The notes beneath the pieces were generated by a model. That model saw nothing but the letters and a program-made list of their open reading frames with translations. It did not search any database and was not told the DNA's origin. Below, one piece after another: positions 7,877 to 16,701 of a stretch of DNA of 64,000 nucleotides. Every line of letters starts with the position of its first letter. Positions within the stretch are counted from its first letter, which is position 1. Source of the DNA: Streptomyces sp. NBC_00250 (GTDB lineage: Bacteria; Actinomycetota; Actinomycetes; Streptomycetales; Streptomycetaceae); assembly GCF_036192275.1 (NCBI RefSeq), contig NZ_CP108088.1, positions 806,001 through 870,000 on the forward strand, read 5' to 3'. A program made the translations under genes and the position numbers.

Positions 7877-10654
7877 TCAGTCGTAGGGGATGACCACCAC
7901 CGACCGGTCCGTGCCCGTCTGGACGCGCGAGTCACCGTTGCCGATCGCGCTCCAGACCTCCAGGCGGACCGTGCCGCCCGTCAGGTTGCCGAGCGTTCCG
8001 GTGGCGGATTTGAGGCCGCGGGACTGGGCGTACTCCTCCCAGCCGGTCACCGGGTCGGTGGCGAAGTAGTGGTACGTCTCCGTCCGTTCGAAGGTGCCGT
8101 CACCGGTGAGGTCGTAGCTGATCCGGGCCTGCTGGCCCAGTCCGACGGACGTGCCGGCGTCGAGCTGGAGGCGGAAGGCGGTGGAACCGCCCGCCTTCAG
8201 GGTGCCGTTGACGCCCTTGGCCTCGTAGACGACCGGCCGGTCGGGGGTGCCGTCGTGGTTGCCGCCCTGGGCCGAGAGGACGGTGTCACTGCCCGCCGTG
8301 GCGCCGGTGGCCGTGGTGAGCGTGCCGCCCGTGCGGAGCTGGAAGGTGTTGCCGGTGGACGGCTCCGGGTCCGGGTCGGGATCGGTGCTGCCCGTCCCCG
8401 TGCCGCTGGCGGTGGAACGTGCGGGCACGGAGAGCGACTTGCCGTCGGAGAAGGTGACGGTACGGGCGGTGGCGCCGTGGTTGTGGGCGACGTACGTCCG
8501 TGTGGTGCCCTTGGTGAAGACGCCGGAGGTGGGGATGGATCCGGTGACCGTCGCGTCGGGCGCGCCGAGCGTGTCGAGTGCGGTGAGCCAGTGGTAGGTG
8601 TGGGCCTTGGACTCGCCCGCCTCCGGGGTGTAACCGGCGTTGCCCGCGTCCCACTTGGCCTTGGCCGCTGCCGGGTCGGCGAACGACTGGAACTCCCAGA
8701 GGATGTCGCGCCATTCGACGGCGGGGCCGGGGTTCTCGCGTTCCATCTCGGCGATGTTGCGCCGGACGGCGTCCTTGTGACCGCCGAGGTGCAGTGAACC
8801 GCCGGTCACCGGGAGGACGTTGATGCCGTGGATCTCCTCGGGGTTGGCCGTCCACCAGGTGGCGTAGGCGGCGCCGCTGCCCCACACCATGCCGGCGGTG
8901 TCGTGCTGGAAGGCGCCGGGGAAGACCTGCTGGTCGGCGTCGAACCAGTACTGGGCGATGGCCTCGCCCTCGGTGGTGAGCAGGTAGGTGCCGAGGTCGC
9001 GGAGTTGGGTGTTGCCGGTGGCCGAGCCCCAGAGGACGAGGGCGGCGCTGAGGTTGGTCGACTCGGAGGAGGACTCCTGGTTGTTTCCGGCGGCGAAGCC
9101 CTGGTGTCCGCTGGCCCAGCTGTGTCCGGCGTAGACGTCGAAGCCGCGGAGGAAGGGGAAGGCGGTGTCGGTGCGGCTGGGGTTGGCGGTGTCGCGGACC
9201 AGGGTCTTGACCATCGCGCCCCAGGCGGAGTCGGCGGCCCAGCCCGCGTCGTACTGGGCGACGATCGCGGCGGCGTACACGTAGTAGCCGTAGTGGAAGT
9301 GGTGGTCGTTGAGTTCGGTGTCGCTGCCGTAGGAGGCCGGGTAGCCGGTGAGCGTCTTCCAGGCCGTGTCGTACGAGAACTCGTTGGCACCGCCGGCCGT
9401 GAACCAGTCCTGGAGCCGGCCCTTGATCTGGCCGAGGAGCTTGTCGCGGAGCGCGGTCTCGCCGATCTGGTCGGCGAGCGGCACGAGCTGCGCGAGCTTC
9501 CCGAGCGCCTTGCCGGTCCAGTAGGTGTCGACGGCTCCGGAGAAGGGGTCCGCCGAGTTCGCGACCTCGTTCAGGTAGCCGCGCAGGCGGGCGGTGTCGA
9601 CGCCGCTGTCGGCCGGCAGTCCGGGCAGGGTGGCGGCGGCCTTCTGGCTGGTGGTGAAGGAGGCCGACTCCCGCACCTTCATGGTGCCGCGGGGCGAGAC
9701 GTACGTGTACGGGGTGAGCGGGTCGGTGGTGTTCAGCCACTGGTGGCGGTAGAGCGCCTGGAGGGTGCCGCGCTCGGTGCCCTCCTTCGCCTCGGTGGTG
9801 AGGGCGTAGGTGGCGCGGACGGTGCCCGCGTCGTAGCTCCAGTTCACGGTGGATCCGGTGACGAAGCTGTAGGCGTACTTCCGGTAGGTGGCGAGCGCGT
9901 CGGTGGAGGGCAGGACGGCGACGGAGAAGTAGTCCTTGCCGCCGAGCCCCGCGGTGATGGTGGAGCCGGAGACGTTCCAGTCGGTGCCGGTGGGCGCGAA
10001 GAGCGCGTAGTGGTGGCCGTCGACGGTGATGCCGAGGACGTTGCCCTGATCGGCGAAGACGGCGGGCGCGGTGGCGGTGGTGATCCTCGCGTCGCCGCCG
10101 GTGCCCTTGGCGTACACGAAGGGCATGCCGTGGCCGATGGTGGTGCGCAGGGTGCGCGCGCCGTCGGACCAGTAGGGGGTGACGGTCCAGTCGGACCAGG
10201 CGTCGGCCTTGGTGTCGGGCGAGTTCAGCCCGGTGAGGCCGAGGGTGAGGTCGCGCTTGTGGGCGAACTCGTACTGGCGCCCGTCGCCGACGATGGCGGG
10301 GCTGGTCGGGTAGCCGACCTCAAGGCCGCCGGCGACGGCCTGGTAGGTGAGCGGGTGACCGTACATGGGGGTGGAGTACGGGTTGTCCCCGTAGCGCTGG
10401 AAGGCGAGGGAGGACCACCAGTCGTTGGTGGGGACCGGCTTGCCCTGGGCGGCGGGGGTGACCTTGGGGGTGACCGGTGCGCCGGTGTTGGTGGTGGGGC
10501 CGGAGGTTCCGGCGGGACGGGTGTCGGAGTAGCTTCCGGCGCCCGTGGGGACGGTGGCCGCGGCCGCGGGGACGGCGGCGGGGCCGAGTCCCAGGGCTGC
10601 GAGCGCGGAGACCAGAACCAGCGCGGCGGCCGGTCTTGTGCGGGGGGCTGACAT
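7877..10654 (-). CDS. Secreted GH81 endo-beta-1,3-glucanase
   Basis: A 925-aa secreted enzyme predicted to cut internal beta-1,3 bonds of laminarin, curdlan or fungal cell-wall glucan. The start ATG at 10654 has GAGGTG six bases upstream and opens a Sec-type signal peptide ending around AAAATVP. The body matches GH81: an early NDWWSSL motif, ELNDHHFHYGYY with the conserved Asp/His, and GNNQESSSES with the catalytic-site glutamates. After a Pro-Asp linker near residue 780 comes a C-terminal beta-sandwich-like module of about 130 residues, possibly carbohydrate-binding. A TTGACA promoter with a LacI-type palindrome just downstream of the start point precedes it. Its products would feed the importer and beta-glucosidase encoded divergently. 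Confidence 0.92.
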   Translation of the reverse strand: MSAPRTRPAAALVLVSALAALGLGPAAVPAAAATVPTGAGSYSDTRPAGTSGPTTNTGAPVTPKVTPAAQGKPVPTNDWWSSLAFQRYGDNPYSTPMYGHPLTYQAVAGGLEVGYPTSPAIVGDGRQYEFAHKRDLTLGLTGLNSPDTKADAWSDWTVTPYWSDGARTLRTTIGHGMPFVYAKGTGGDARITTATAPAVFADQGNVLGITVDGHHYALFAPTGTDWNVSGSTITAGLGGKDYFSVAVLPSTDALATYRKYAYSFVTGSTVNWSYDAGTVRATYALTTEAKEGTERGTLQALYRHQWLNTTDPLTPYTYVSPRGTMKVRESASFTTSQKAAATLPGLPADSGVDTARLRGYLNEVANSADPFSGAVDTYWTGKALGKLAQLVPLADQIGETALRDKLLGQIKGRLQDWFTAGGANEFSYDTAWKTLTGYPASYGSDTELNDHHFHYGYYVYAAAIVAQYDAGWAADSAWGAMVKTLVRDTANPSRTDTAFPFLRGFDVYAGHSWASGHQGFAAGNNQESSSESTNLSAALVLWGSATGNTQLRDLGTYLLTTEGEAIAQYWFDADQQVFPGAFQHDTAGMVWGSGAAYATWWTANPEEIHGINVLPVTGGSLHLGGHKDAVRRNIAEMERENPGPAVEWRDILWEFQSFADPAAAKAKWDAGNAGYTPEAGESKAHTYHWLTALDTLGAPDATVTGSIPTSGVFTKGTTRTYVAHNHGATARTVTFSDGKSLSVPARSTASGTGTGSTDPDPDPEPSTGNTFQLRTGGTLTTATGATAGSDTVLSAQGGNHDGTPDRPVVYEAKGVNGTLKAGGSTAFRLQLDAGTSVGLGQQARISYDLTGDGTFERTETYHYFATDPVTGWEEYAQSRGLKSATGTLGNLTGGTVRLEVWSAIGNGDSRVQTGTDRSVVVIPYD

Positions 10655-10766
10655 GTACGGCACCTCATGTCGTCGCGACGAGTGGGGGCACGGAGGGGAT
10701 GCGCGGGGAAAGGGGGTGATGAGTGCACACCCCGAGAGAGCTCCGAGTGAGCTCCGAGCGAGCCGA

Positions 10767-10778
10767 GAGAGCGCTCTC
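10767..10778. promoter_or_regulatory. LacI-type operator at the GH81 promoter
   Basis: GAGAGCGCTCTC is a perfect 12-base palindrome, centred about 11 bases downstream of the predicted GH81 transcription start. Bound repressor there would block initiation or early elongation. The core is the same as the sites at 6659 and 10919. Confidence 0.8.
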
Positions 10779-10790
10779 AAGACGCCGGAA

Positions 10791-10819
10791 ACGTAAAACC
10801 GACGAAACACGTGTGTCAA
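10791..10819 (-). promoter_or_regulatory. Promoter of the GH81 gene
   Basis: Minus-strand TTGACA (10819-10814) and TTACGT (10796-10791) are separated by 17 bases: a near-consensus housekeeping sigma-factor promoter reading toward 10654. The 10655-10970 interval otherwise holds only this promoter, the two operators and a TTGACG at 10876-10881 without a convincing -10. Confidence 0.7.
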
Positions 10820-10918
10820 GAGATTGAACACAGAGCGCAGTTGATGGCGCGTCCCGTCCGTTACGCCTTCGAGGCTTGACGGATGGACCCGTTCCCGGGC
10901 ACGCTCCGACCGCACGCT

Positions 10919-10932
10919 TGAGAGCGCTCTCA
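10919..10932. promoter_or_regulatory. LacI-type operator before the sugar ABC operon
   Basis: TGAGAGCGCTCTCA is a perfect 14-base palindrome ending 38 bases before the binding-protein start at 10971. It is the best copy of the locus operator and presumably represses the importer/GH1 operon. Confidence 0.8.
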
Positions 10933-10970
10933 GTCGCTCTCGCTCGTTCCGGAGCCAAGGGAGGCTTCCC

Positions 10971-12290
10971 ATGCCCATCGCCCGAGCCGCCACCACGAAC
11001 ACCGCCAGGAGAGCCGTCGTCCGTCTGGGGGCGGTCGCGCTCACCGGAGCCCTGCTCGCCGCCTGCGGGGGTGCGTCGGACGGCACGGCCACCGACGGCG
11101 CGGGAGGGAAGGTCACGATCACCGTCGACCTGTTCGGCTCCTTCGGATACAAGGAGGCCGGGTTGTACGCCGAGTACGAGAAGCTCCACCCCGGCGTCAC
11201 GATCAAGCAGACCGACACCGAGGACGAGGCCGACTACTGGAAGTCCCTCCAGACCCGGCTCGCCGGCGGCGCGGGCCTTGCCGATGTGCAGGGCATCGAG
11301 GTGGGCCGCATCGCCTCCGTCACCCAGCAGCAGGCCGACCGGTTCGAGGACCTGAGGAAGTACGGTGCGGACACCCTCAAGGACCAGTTCGCCCAGGCCA
11401 AGTGGGCCGCCGCCACCGGCAAGGGCGGCGAGGTCCTCGGCCTCGGCACCGACGTCGGCCCGGAGGCGATGTGCTACCGCACCGACCTCTTCAAGCAGGC
11501 CGGACTCCCCACCGACCGCGCCGCCCTCGCCAAGAAGTGGGCCACCTGGGACGGCTACCTGTCCCTCGGCGAGCAGTACAAGGCGAAGGCCCCCGCGAAG
11601 AGCGCCTGGATCGACAGCGTCGGCAGCCTCTACTCGATCATGATCGGTCAGGAGAAGGAGCGGTACTACGACGCCTCCGGAAAGCTCATCTGGGAGGACA
11701 ATCCCGCCCTCCGCACCGCCTGGGACCACTCCGTTCAGGCGGCCCAGGGCGGACTGAGCGCCAAGCTCGACCAGTGGTCCCCGCAGTGGAACCAGGCCTT
11801 CTCGGCCGGTTCCTTCGCCACCATCCCGTGCCCCGCCTGGATGCTCGGCTACATCAAGGGCCAGGCAGGCGAGGCCGGCAAGGGCAAGTGGGACGTCGCC
11901 CCGCTCCCCGGCGGCGCCGGCAACTGGGGCGGTTCCTACCTGTCGGTGCCGAAGGCGGCGAAGCACAAGAAGGAGGCGTACGAGCTGGTGAAGTGGCTCA
12001 CCGCCCCCGAGCAGCAGACCAAGCTCTTCCAGAAGCAGGGCAACTTCCCCTCCGCCACGGGCGCGATCGAGAAGGTCGCCGACGCGAAGGACCCGTTCTT
12101 CTCCGACGCTCCCATCGGGCAGATCTTCGGCGACGCGGCGAAGGCGGCCCCGGTTCAGGTGCTCGGTGTGCACGACCAGAACATCGCGCAGCAGATCACG
12201 AACGCGCTGAGCGAGGTCGAGCGCAAGGGGACCTCGCCGGAGAAGGCCTGGTCGAACGCCAAGAAGGGCGTCGAGAACACCATCGGCTGA
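10971..12290 (+). CDS. ABC sugar-binding lipoprotein
   Basis: A 439-aa extracellular solute-binding protein of family 1. The N-terminus is a lipoprotein signal ending in the lipobox LLAAC (Cys32), so the mature protein is lipid-anchored outside the membrane. The rest has the expected two-lobe sugar-binding features, including a conserved AAxGKGGEVLGLG stretch and a C-terminal EKAWSNAKKGVE helix. AAGGGAGG lies about eight bases before the ATG. It heads an operon with two permeases and a GH1 beta-glucosidase. No ATPase is encoded here, so a shared ATPase of the MsiK type (known for Streptomyces cellobiose and maltose importers) is presumably used. A beta-linked gluco-oligosaccharide is the likely ligand; whether cello- or laminari-type cannot be read from sequence. 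Confidence 0.9.
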   Translation: MPIARAATTNTARRAVVRLGAVALTGALLAACGGASDGTATDGAGGKVTITVDLFGSFGYKEAGLYAEYEKLHPGVTIKQTDTEDEADYWKSLQTRLAGGAGLADVQGIEVGRIASVTQQQADRFEDLRKYGADTLKDQFAQAKWAAATGKGGEVLGLGTDVGPEAMCYRTDLFKQAGLPTDRAALAKKWATWDGYLSLGEQYKAKAPAKSAWIDSVGSLYSIMIGQEKERYYDASGKLIWEDNPALRTAWDHSVQAAQGGLSAKLDQWSPQWNQAFSAGSFATIPCPAWMLGYIKGQAGEAGKGKWDVAPLPGGAGNWGGSYLSVPKAAKHKKEAYELVKWLTAPEQQTKLFQKQGNFPSATGAIEKVADAKDPFFSDAPIGQIFGDAAKAAPVQVLGVHDQNIAQQITNALSEVERKGTSPEKAWSNAKKGVENTIG

Positions 12291-12360
12291 CCCGCGCCGA
12301 GGAGAGCCCCCTCCTCGCGCCCGTCCTCACGTGGTTCCTCACGCACCTCTGCTCGCCCTC

Positions 12361-12414
12361 CACGACTCCTCCCCGTTCCACGACTCCTCCCCGTTCCATG
12401 ACTCCACCCGCTCC
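12361..12414. repeat. 18-bp tandem repeat in the intercistronic gap
   Basis: CACGACTCCTCCCCGTTC occurs twice exactly and a third time degenerately, between the binding-protein stop and the permease start. It could be read as an N-terminal extension of the permease, but it sits before the better start at 12433. Confidence 0.85.
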
Positions 12415-12432
12415 TCTCCGAAGGGCCGCGCC

Positions 12433-13398
12433 GTGACCCTCACCGCATCCGAGACGCCGGCCCCGCCGAAGCCGGTCCCGCCGCCCGCGCGGCGGGGGTC
12501 CGCCCGGCGGGCCTGGCAGACGTTCTCGCCGTACGCCTACCTCGCACCGTTCTTCACCCTGTTCGCCGCCTTCGGTCTCTTCCCGCTGATCTACACGGCC
12601 TTCGTCTCGCTCTACCGGGTGGAGCTCCAGACGCCCGGCGACATGGAGTGGCGCGGCCTCGGCAACTACACCGCGCTCCTCGGCGACGAGTACTTCTGGC
12701 TCTCGCTGCGCAACACGTTCACCATCGGTGTGCTCTCCACCGTGCCCCAGCTCGCCATGGCCATCGGGCTCGCGCATCTGCTGAACTACAAGATGCGCGG
12801 CCGCACCTTCCTGCGGACCGCGGTCCTCCTGCCGTACGCGACCTCGGTGGCCGCCGCCACCCTCGTCTTCGCCCAGCTCTTCGGGCGGGACTTCGGCCTC
12901 GTCAACTACGCGCTGAGCCTGGTCGGCATCGACCCCGTCGACTGGCAGAACGGCACGGTCGCCTCGCAGATCGCCGTGTCGACGGTCGTCATCTGGCGCT
13001 GGACCGGCTACAACGCGCTGATCTACCTGGCCGGCATGCAGTCGATCCCGCATGAGTTGTACGAGGCGGCCGCGATGGACGGGGCCTCGCGGTGGCGGCA
13101 GTTCTTCCACGTCACGCTGCCGGGACTGCGGCCCACGATCCTCTTCACCGTCATCGTCTCGACGATCGGCGCGACCCAGCTGTTCGGCGAGCCGCTGCTG
13201 CTCGAAGGCTCCATCTCGGGCGGCATCTCGCACCAGTACCAGACGCTCGGCCTGTACATGTACGAGCAGGGCTGGGGCTTCTTCCACCTGGGCCGGGCGG
13301 CCGCCATCGCCTGGGTGATGTTCCTGCTCATCGTGGTGCTCGTCGGGGTCAACGCCCTGATCGCGCGCCGCCGTTCCCGCAAGGAGGCCGGCCGATGA
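12433..13398 (+). CDS. ABC sugar permease, first subunit
   Basis: A 321-aa inner-membrane subunit of the MalF/CebF type. It has six predicted membrane helices and the ATPase-contacting EAA loop EAAAMDGASRWRQFF. I chose the GTG at 12433, with GAAGGG a few bases upstream, because the longer in-frame reading from 12331 only adds translated tandem repeat. Its stop overlaps the ATG of the next permease by four bases (ATGA), so the two are translationally coupled. Confidence 0.9.
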   Translation: MTLTASETPAPPKPVPPPARRGSARRAWQTFSPYAYLAPFFTLFAAFGLFPLIYTAFVSLYRVELQTPGDMEWRGLGNYTALLGDEYFWLSLRNTFTIGVLSTVPQLAMAIGLAHLLNYKMRGRTFLRTAVLLPYATSVAAATLVFAQLFGRDFGLVNYALSLVGIDPVDWQNGTVASQIAVSTVVIWRWTGYNALIYLAGMQSIPHELYEAAAMDGASRWRQFFHVTLPGLRPTILFTVIVSTIGATQLFGEPLLLEGSISGGISHQYQTLGLYMYEQGWGFFHLGRAAAIAWVMFLLIVVLVGVNALIARRRSRKEAGR

Positions 13399-14261
13399 CC
13401 GCGCCCATCGCCGCTGCGACGCGAGGCCCCTCCCGGGCGGGCCGCACCCTGCACGCGGGCCCGCTCGCGTACGGGATCCTCGTCGTCGCCGTCCTTTTCT
13501 CCGCCTTCCCCTTCTACTGGACGATCGTCGCCGCGAGCCGCTCCAACGCCGACCTGGCGAACGTCTCGCCGACGCTGGTGCCCGGCCCGAACCTGATCCG
13601 CAACTTCGAGGCGGTCCTCGAAGAGGCCGACATCGGCAAGGCGCTGCTCAACTCCCTCATCGTCTCCGGCTCGATCACCCTCGGCACCGTGCTGTGCTGC
13701 ACGCTCGCCGGCTTCGCCTTCGCCAAGCTCCGCTTCCGGGGCCGGGGAGCGCTGCTGGCGATCACCGTGGGCACGATGATGATCCCGCCGCAGCTGGGGG
13801 TGATCCCGCTGTTCATGCTGATCGCCGAGCTCGGCTGGGTGAACCAGCTCCAGGCGGTGATACTGCCGGGCCTGGTGTCCGCGTTCGGGGTGTTCTTCAT
13901 GCGCCAGTACCTGGTGCAGACCCTGCCGGACGAGCTGATCGAGGCCGCCCGGGTCGACGGTGCCTCCACCGCCCGGATCTTCTGGTCGATCGTGGTGCCG
14001 ATCGCCCGGCCCGGTATGGCCGTCCTCGGCCTGCTGACCTTCATGGCCGCGTGGAACGACTTCTTCTGGCCGGTCGTGGCCCTCACCTCCTCCGAGCCCA
14101 CCGTCCAGGTGGCCCTGCGCCAGCTCGGCGGCGGATACGTCCACGACCAGTCCGTGATCATGGCGGGCACGCTGCTCGGCACGCTGCCCGTCCTGCTGGT
14201 CTTCGGTCTGCTCGGCCGGCAGATCGTCGGCGGAATCATGCAGGGCGCGGTCAAGGGCTGA
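13395..14261 (+). CDS. ABC sugar permease, second subunit
   Basis: A 288-aa inner-membrane protein of the MalG/CebG type. It has six predicted helices and the EAA loop [15 protein letters not shown] near residue 200. It starts within the stop codon of the preceding permease and is followed 52 bases later by the GH1 gene, so all four genes form one uptake-and-hydrolysis operon. The two permeases would form a heterodimeric channel with the binding protein at 10971 and a separately encoded ATPase. Confidence 0.92.
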   Translation: MTAPIAAATRGPSRAGRTLHAGPLAYGILVVAVLFSAFPFYWTIVAASRSNADLANVSPTLVPGPNLIRNFEAVLEEADIGKALLNSLIVSGSITLGTVLCCTLAGFAFAKLRFRGRGALLAITVGTMMIPPQLGVIPLFMLIAELGWVNQLQAVILPGLVSAFGVFFMRQYLVQTLPDELIEAARVDGASTARIFWSIVVPIARPGMAVLGLLTFMAAWNDFFWPVVALTSSEPTVQVALRQLGGGYVHDQSVIMAGTLLGTLPVLLVFGLLGRQIVGGIMQGAVKG

Positions 14262-14313
14262 CCCGTCCCCTCCCCCACACACACGACGACTCACTCCAGG
14301 GAGTTCCCACCCC

Positions 14314-15720
14314 ATGACCGCGCTCGACGCCCGTACCGGCACCACGAACGTCCTCCGGTTCCCCGAGGGTTTCCGCTGGGGCACCGCAACGGCCGCCTAC
14401 CAGATCGAGGGGGCGGCGGCCGAGGACGGCCGTACCCCCTCCATCTGGGACACCTTCAGCCGTACGCCCGGCAAGGTGCGCAACGGCGACACCGGTGACA
14501 TCGCCGCCGATCACTACCACCGGGTCGACGAGGACGTCGAGTCGATGCGGCGGCTCGGCGTCACCGACTACCGCTTCTCGATCTCCTGGCCCCGGGTGCA
14601 GCCCACCGGGCGCGGTCCCGCCGTGCGCAAGGGCCTGGACTTCTACCGGCGTCTCGTCGACCGTCTCCTCGCCGCCGGCATCCGGCCCGTGGCGACGCTC
14701 TACCACTGGGACCTGCCCCAGGAGTTGGAGGACGCGGGCGGCTGGCCGCACCGGGAGACCTCGTACCGGTTCGCCGAGTACGCGGGCATCATGGCGGACG
14801 CCCTCGGCGACCGGGTGGCGACCTGGACCACGCTCAACGAGCCCTGGTGCGCGGCCTTTCTCGGCTACGGCAACGGCGTGCACGCCCCGGGCCGTACCAG
14901 CGCCCTCGCCTCGCTGCGCGCCGCCCACCACCTCAACCTCGCGCACGGCCTCGCGGCGCGCACCCTGCGCGGGTCGCTGCCCGGCACCGCGGAGGTGTCG
15001 CTGACGCTCAACCTCCATGCGGTGCGGGCCAGTTCGCAGTCCGCCGAGGATCTGGACGCGGCTCGTCGTATCGACGCGGTCGGCAACCGCATCTTCCTCG
15101 ACCCCGTCTTCCACGGGCAGCTCCCGGCGGACCTGGTCCGCGACACGGCCTCGGTCACGGACTGGTCCTTCGTGCAGGACGGCGATCTGGCGACGGCGGC
15201 CGCGCCGATCGACTCGCTCGGCATCAACTACTACTCCCCCTCCGTCGTCGGGGCGGGCACGTCGGAGTCGCCCTCGCCCTGGGCGGGTGCGGAGCGGCAC
15301 GTCCGGTTCGAGCCGGCACCCGGGCCGCGTACGGCGATGGACTGGCCGGTGGACGCGGACGGACTCCACGAGCTGCTGATCCGCCTGCGGGACGAACTGC
15401 CGAACGTACCGCTGGTGATCACCGAGAACGGTGCGGCGTACGACGACTACGCCGACCCGTCCGGCAATGTGAAGGACCCGGAGCGCGTGGCGTACCTCCA
15501 CGCCCATCTGGCGGCGGTGCACCGTGCGCTCGCGGACGGGGCCGACGTTCGCGGGTACTTCCTGTGGTCGCTCCTGGACAACTTCGAGTGGGCGTACGGC
15601 TACAGCAAGCGGTTCGGCATCGTGCACGTGGACTTCGCGACGCAGCGCCGGACGCTGAAGGACAGCGCCCGCTGGTACGCGGAGACCATCGCGCGAGGGG
15701 GCCTCGAAGAGAAGGCCTGA
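14314..15720 (+). CDS. GH1 beta-glucosidase
   Basis: A 468-aa cytoplasmic family 1 glycosidase that would hydrolyse imported beta-gluco-oligosaccharides to glucose. It has the N-terminal signature [14 protein letters not shown], the acid/base glutamate E176 in TLNEPW and the nucleophile E371 in ITENG. Length is normal for the family. There is no signal peptide, and CCAGGGAG precedes the ATG. It is the last gene of the importer operon, the same position as bglC in Streptomyces cellobiose loci. GH1 enzymes often accept both beta-1,4 and beta-1,3 dimers, so the substrate depends on the importer. Confidence 0.95.
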   Translation: MTALDARTGTTNVLRFPEGFRWGTATAAYQIEGAAAEDGRTPSIWDTFSRTPGKVRNGDTGDIAADHYHRVDEDVESMRRLGVTDYRFSISWPRVQPTGRGPAVRKGLDFYRRLVDRLLAAGIRPVATLYHWDLPQELEDAGGWPHRETSYRFAEYAGIMADALGDRVATWTTLNEPWCAAFLGYGNGVHAPGRTSALASLRAAHHLNLAHGLAARTLRGSLPGTAEVSLTLNLHAVRASSQSAEDLDAARRIDAVGNRIFLDPVFHGQLPADLVRDTASVTDWSFVQDGDLATAAAPIDSLGINYYSPSVVGAGTSESPSPWAGAERHVRFEPAPGPRTAMDWPVDADGLHELLIRLRDELPNVPLVITENGAAYDDYADPSGNVKDPERVAYLHAHLAAVHRALADGADVRGYFLWSLLDNFEWAYGYSKRFGIVHVDFATQRRTLKDSARWYAETIARGGLEEKA

Positions 15721-15736
15721 GGAGCCGTACGGCTCC
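15721..15736. terminator. Short hairpin after the GH1 gene
   Basis: GGAGCCGTACGGCTCC is a perfect palindrome immediately after the GH1 stop codon. It may act as a weak terminator or RNA-stabilising stem for the sugar operon. Confidence 0.4.
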
Positions 15737-15750
15737 CGACTCCGATGCCG

Positions 15751-15804
15751 GCCGTGACTCCGGTGGCGGCCGTGACTCCGGTGGCGGTCGTCTCTCCGGT
15801 GGCG
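15751..15804. repeat. 18-bp tandem repeat, three units
   Basis: GCCGTGACTCCGGTGGCG occurs twice exactly, followed by one diverged copy, in the gap between the convergent GH1 and lipoprotein genes. No coding role is apparent. Confidence 0.9.
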
Positions 15805-15832
15805 GTCGGGGTCGGAGTCCCCGGCCCCGGGC

Positions 15833-16567
15833 CTACTTCCGCAGCGCGCCGGCGGCGAAGGCCCGGGTCCACGGGACGGCCGAGTCGATGGGGACGTACT
15901 GGTCGTCCGCCGGGAAGAAGTCGACGACGCCCGCCGCCCCGTAGTCGGCCCAGAAGCAGGTGGTCATCGGGAAGGTGTCGGTGACGTTCTGTCGGCACTT
16001 GACGACGAGGGAGCTGTCCGTGACGGTCTTGGCCTCGCCGGTGAAGGTGCGGCCGTAGCCCGTCGCTTGCTCCACGGACGCGTCGAAGATCCTGTTCAGC
16101 GCGGCGGTGGGGTCCACCACATGCTCGTACAGGTTGGTCCTGGCCGTGAACATGGGCGCCGAGGCGGACATCGTGCCCTTGCGGAGGACGTTGCGCGGGC
16201 TGCCGAAGCAGGACACCTCGTCGGCGACGTCCTGGCTGTCGCCCTCGATCTCCTTGAGGTCGTCGTCGCCGGTGACGCTCATGTCGAGGTCGCTGCCGTA
16301 GTGGAAGCCGCCGTCGCCCTCGTCGCACACGAGGCCTTCCAGCACCGGGACGGCGATGGCGGTGTAACGGGTGCCGGGGTCGGCGGCGAGCTTCTCGGGC
16401 GACGGAGTGGTCTCACCCTCTCCCCCGGCGGCGGGCTGTTCCCCCGACGCCTTCCCGGCCGACGACCTGACGTCCGAGGGCTTCGCGTCCGACGGCTCGG
16501 CGCCGCCGCATCCCACGACCGCCGATGCCAGAGCCGCCACGGCCACGACTGCCCGAATCCTTCTCAT
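15833..16567 (-). CDS. Secreted lipoprotein of unknown function
   Basis: A 244-aa protein whose N-terminus is a short lipoprotein signal with Cys20 in SAVVGCGG, so it is probably anchored on the outer face of the membrane. A low-complexity Ser/Lys/Pro/Glu linker of about 40 residues follows. The remaining domain has four cysteines (in VCDEGD, VSCFGS, KCRQN and TCFWAD), suggesting two disulfides. It resembles the many uncharacterised actinobacterial lipoproteins, and I cannot assign a function. GGGGGAG lies about eight bases before the ATG at 16567. It is transcribed convergently with the GH1 gene and separated from the protease gene by a hairpin. Confidence 0.8.
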   Translation of the reverse strand: MRRIRAVVAVAALASAVVGCGGAEPSDAKPSDVRSSAGKASGEQPAAGGEGETTPSPEKLAADPGTRYTAIAVPVLEGLVCDEGDGGFHYGSDLDMSVTGDDDLKEIEGDSQDVADEVSCFGSPRNVLRKGTMSASAPMFTARTNLYEHVVDPTAALNRIFDASVEQATGYGRTFTGEAKTVTDSSLVVKCRQNVTDTFPMTTCFWADYGAAGVVDFFPADDQYVPIDSAVPWTRAFAAGALRK

Positions 16568-16642
16568 GTGCCGACTCCCCCGCGAAGTACCGGTGACCCT
16601 CAGATGATGATCAAGATCGCGGCGATCATACGGGCACGCGGA

Positions 16643-16682
16643 GGGGGTGCCGCGACACCCCCCTCGGGTACGCGGCACCCCC
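16643..16682 (-). terminator. Terminator of the protease gene
   Basis: A perfect 12-bp stem (GGGGGTGCCGCG and its complement) with a 16-base loop lies 20 bases beyond the stop of the minus-strand protease gene. Confidence 0.75.
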
Positions 16683-16701
16683 GGTCACTATTCGGCCAGG
16701 G

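Noticed and set aside
8828..10651. 607-codon open frame on the plus strand
   Set aside because: Antisense to the clear GH81 gene. The Gly/Val/Glu-rich composition is typical of high-GC shadow frames.
12331..12432. N-terminal extension of the first sugar permease
   Set aside because: It would consist of translated tandem repeats. The GTG at 12433 has a ribosome site and starts directly before the normal permease N-terminus.
15751..15804. CRISPR-like repeats
   Set aside because: The units are directly adjacent without spacers and number only three. The same applies to the repeats at 783, 12361, 20187 and 54169.
15721..15810. Riboswitch or structured leader
   Set aside because: The short palindrome and tandem repeats lie downstream of both convergent genes and match no riboswitch core I know.
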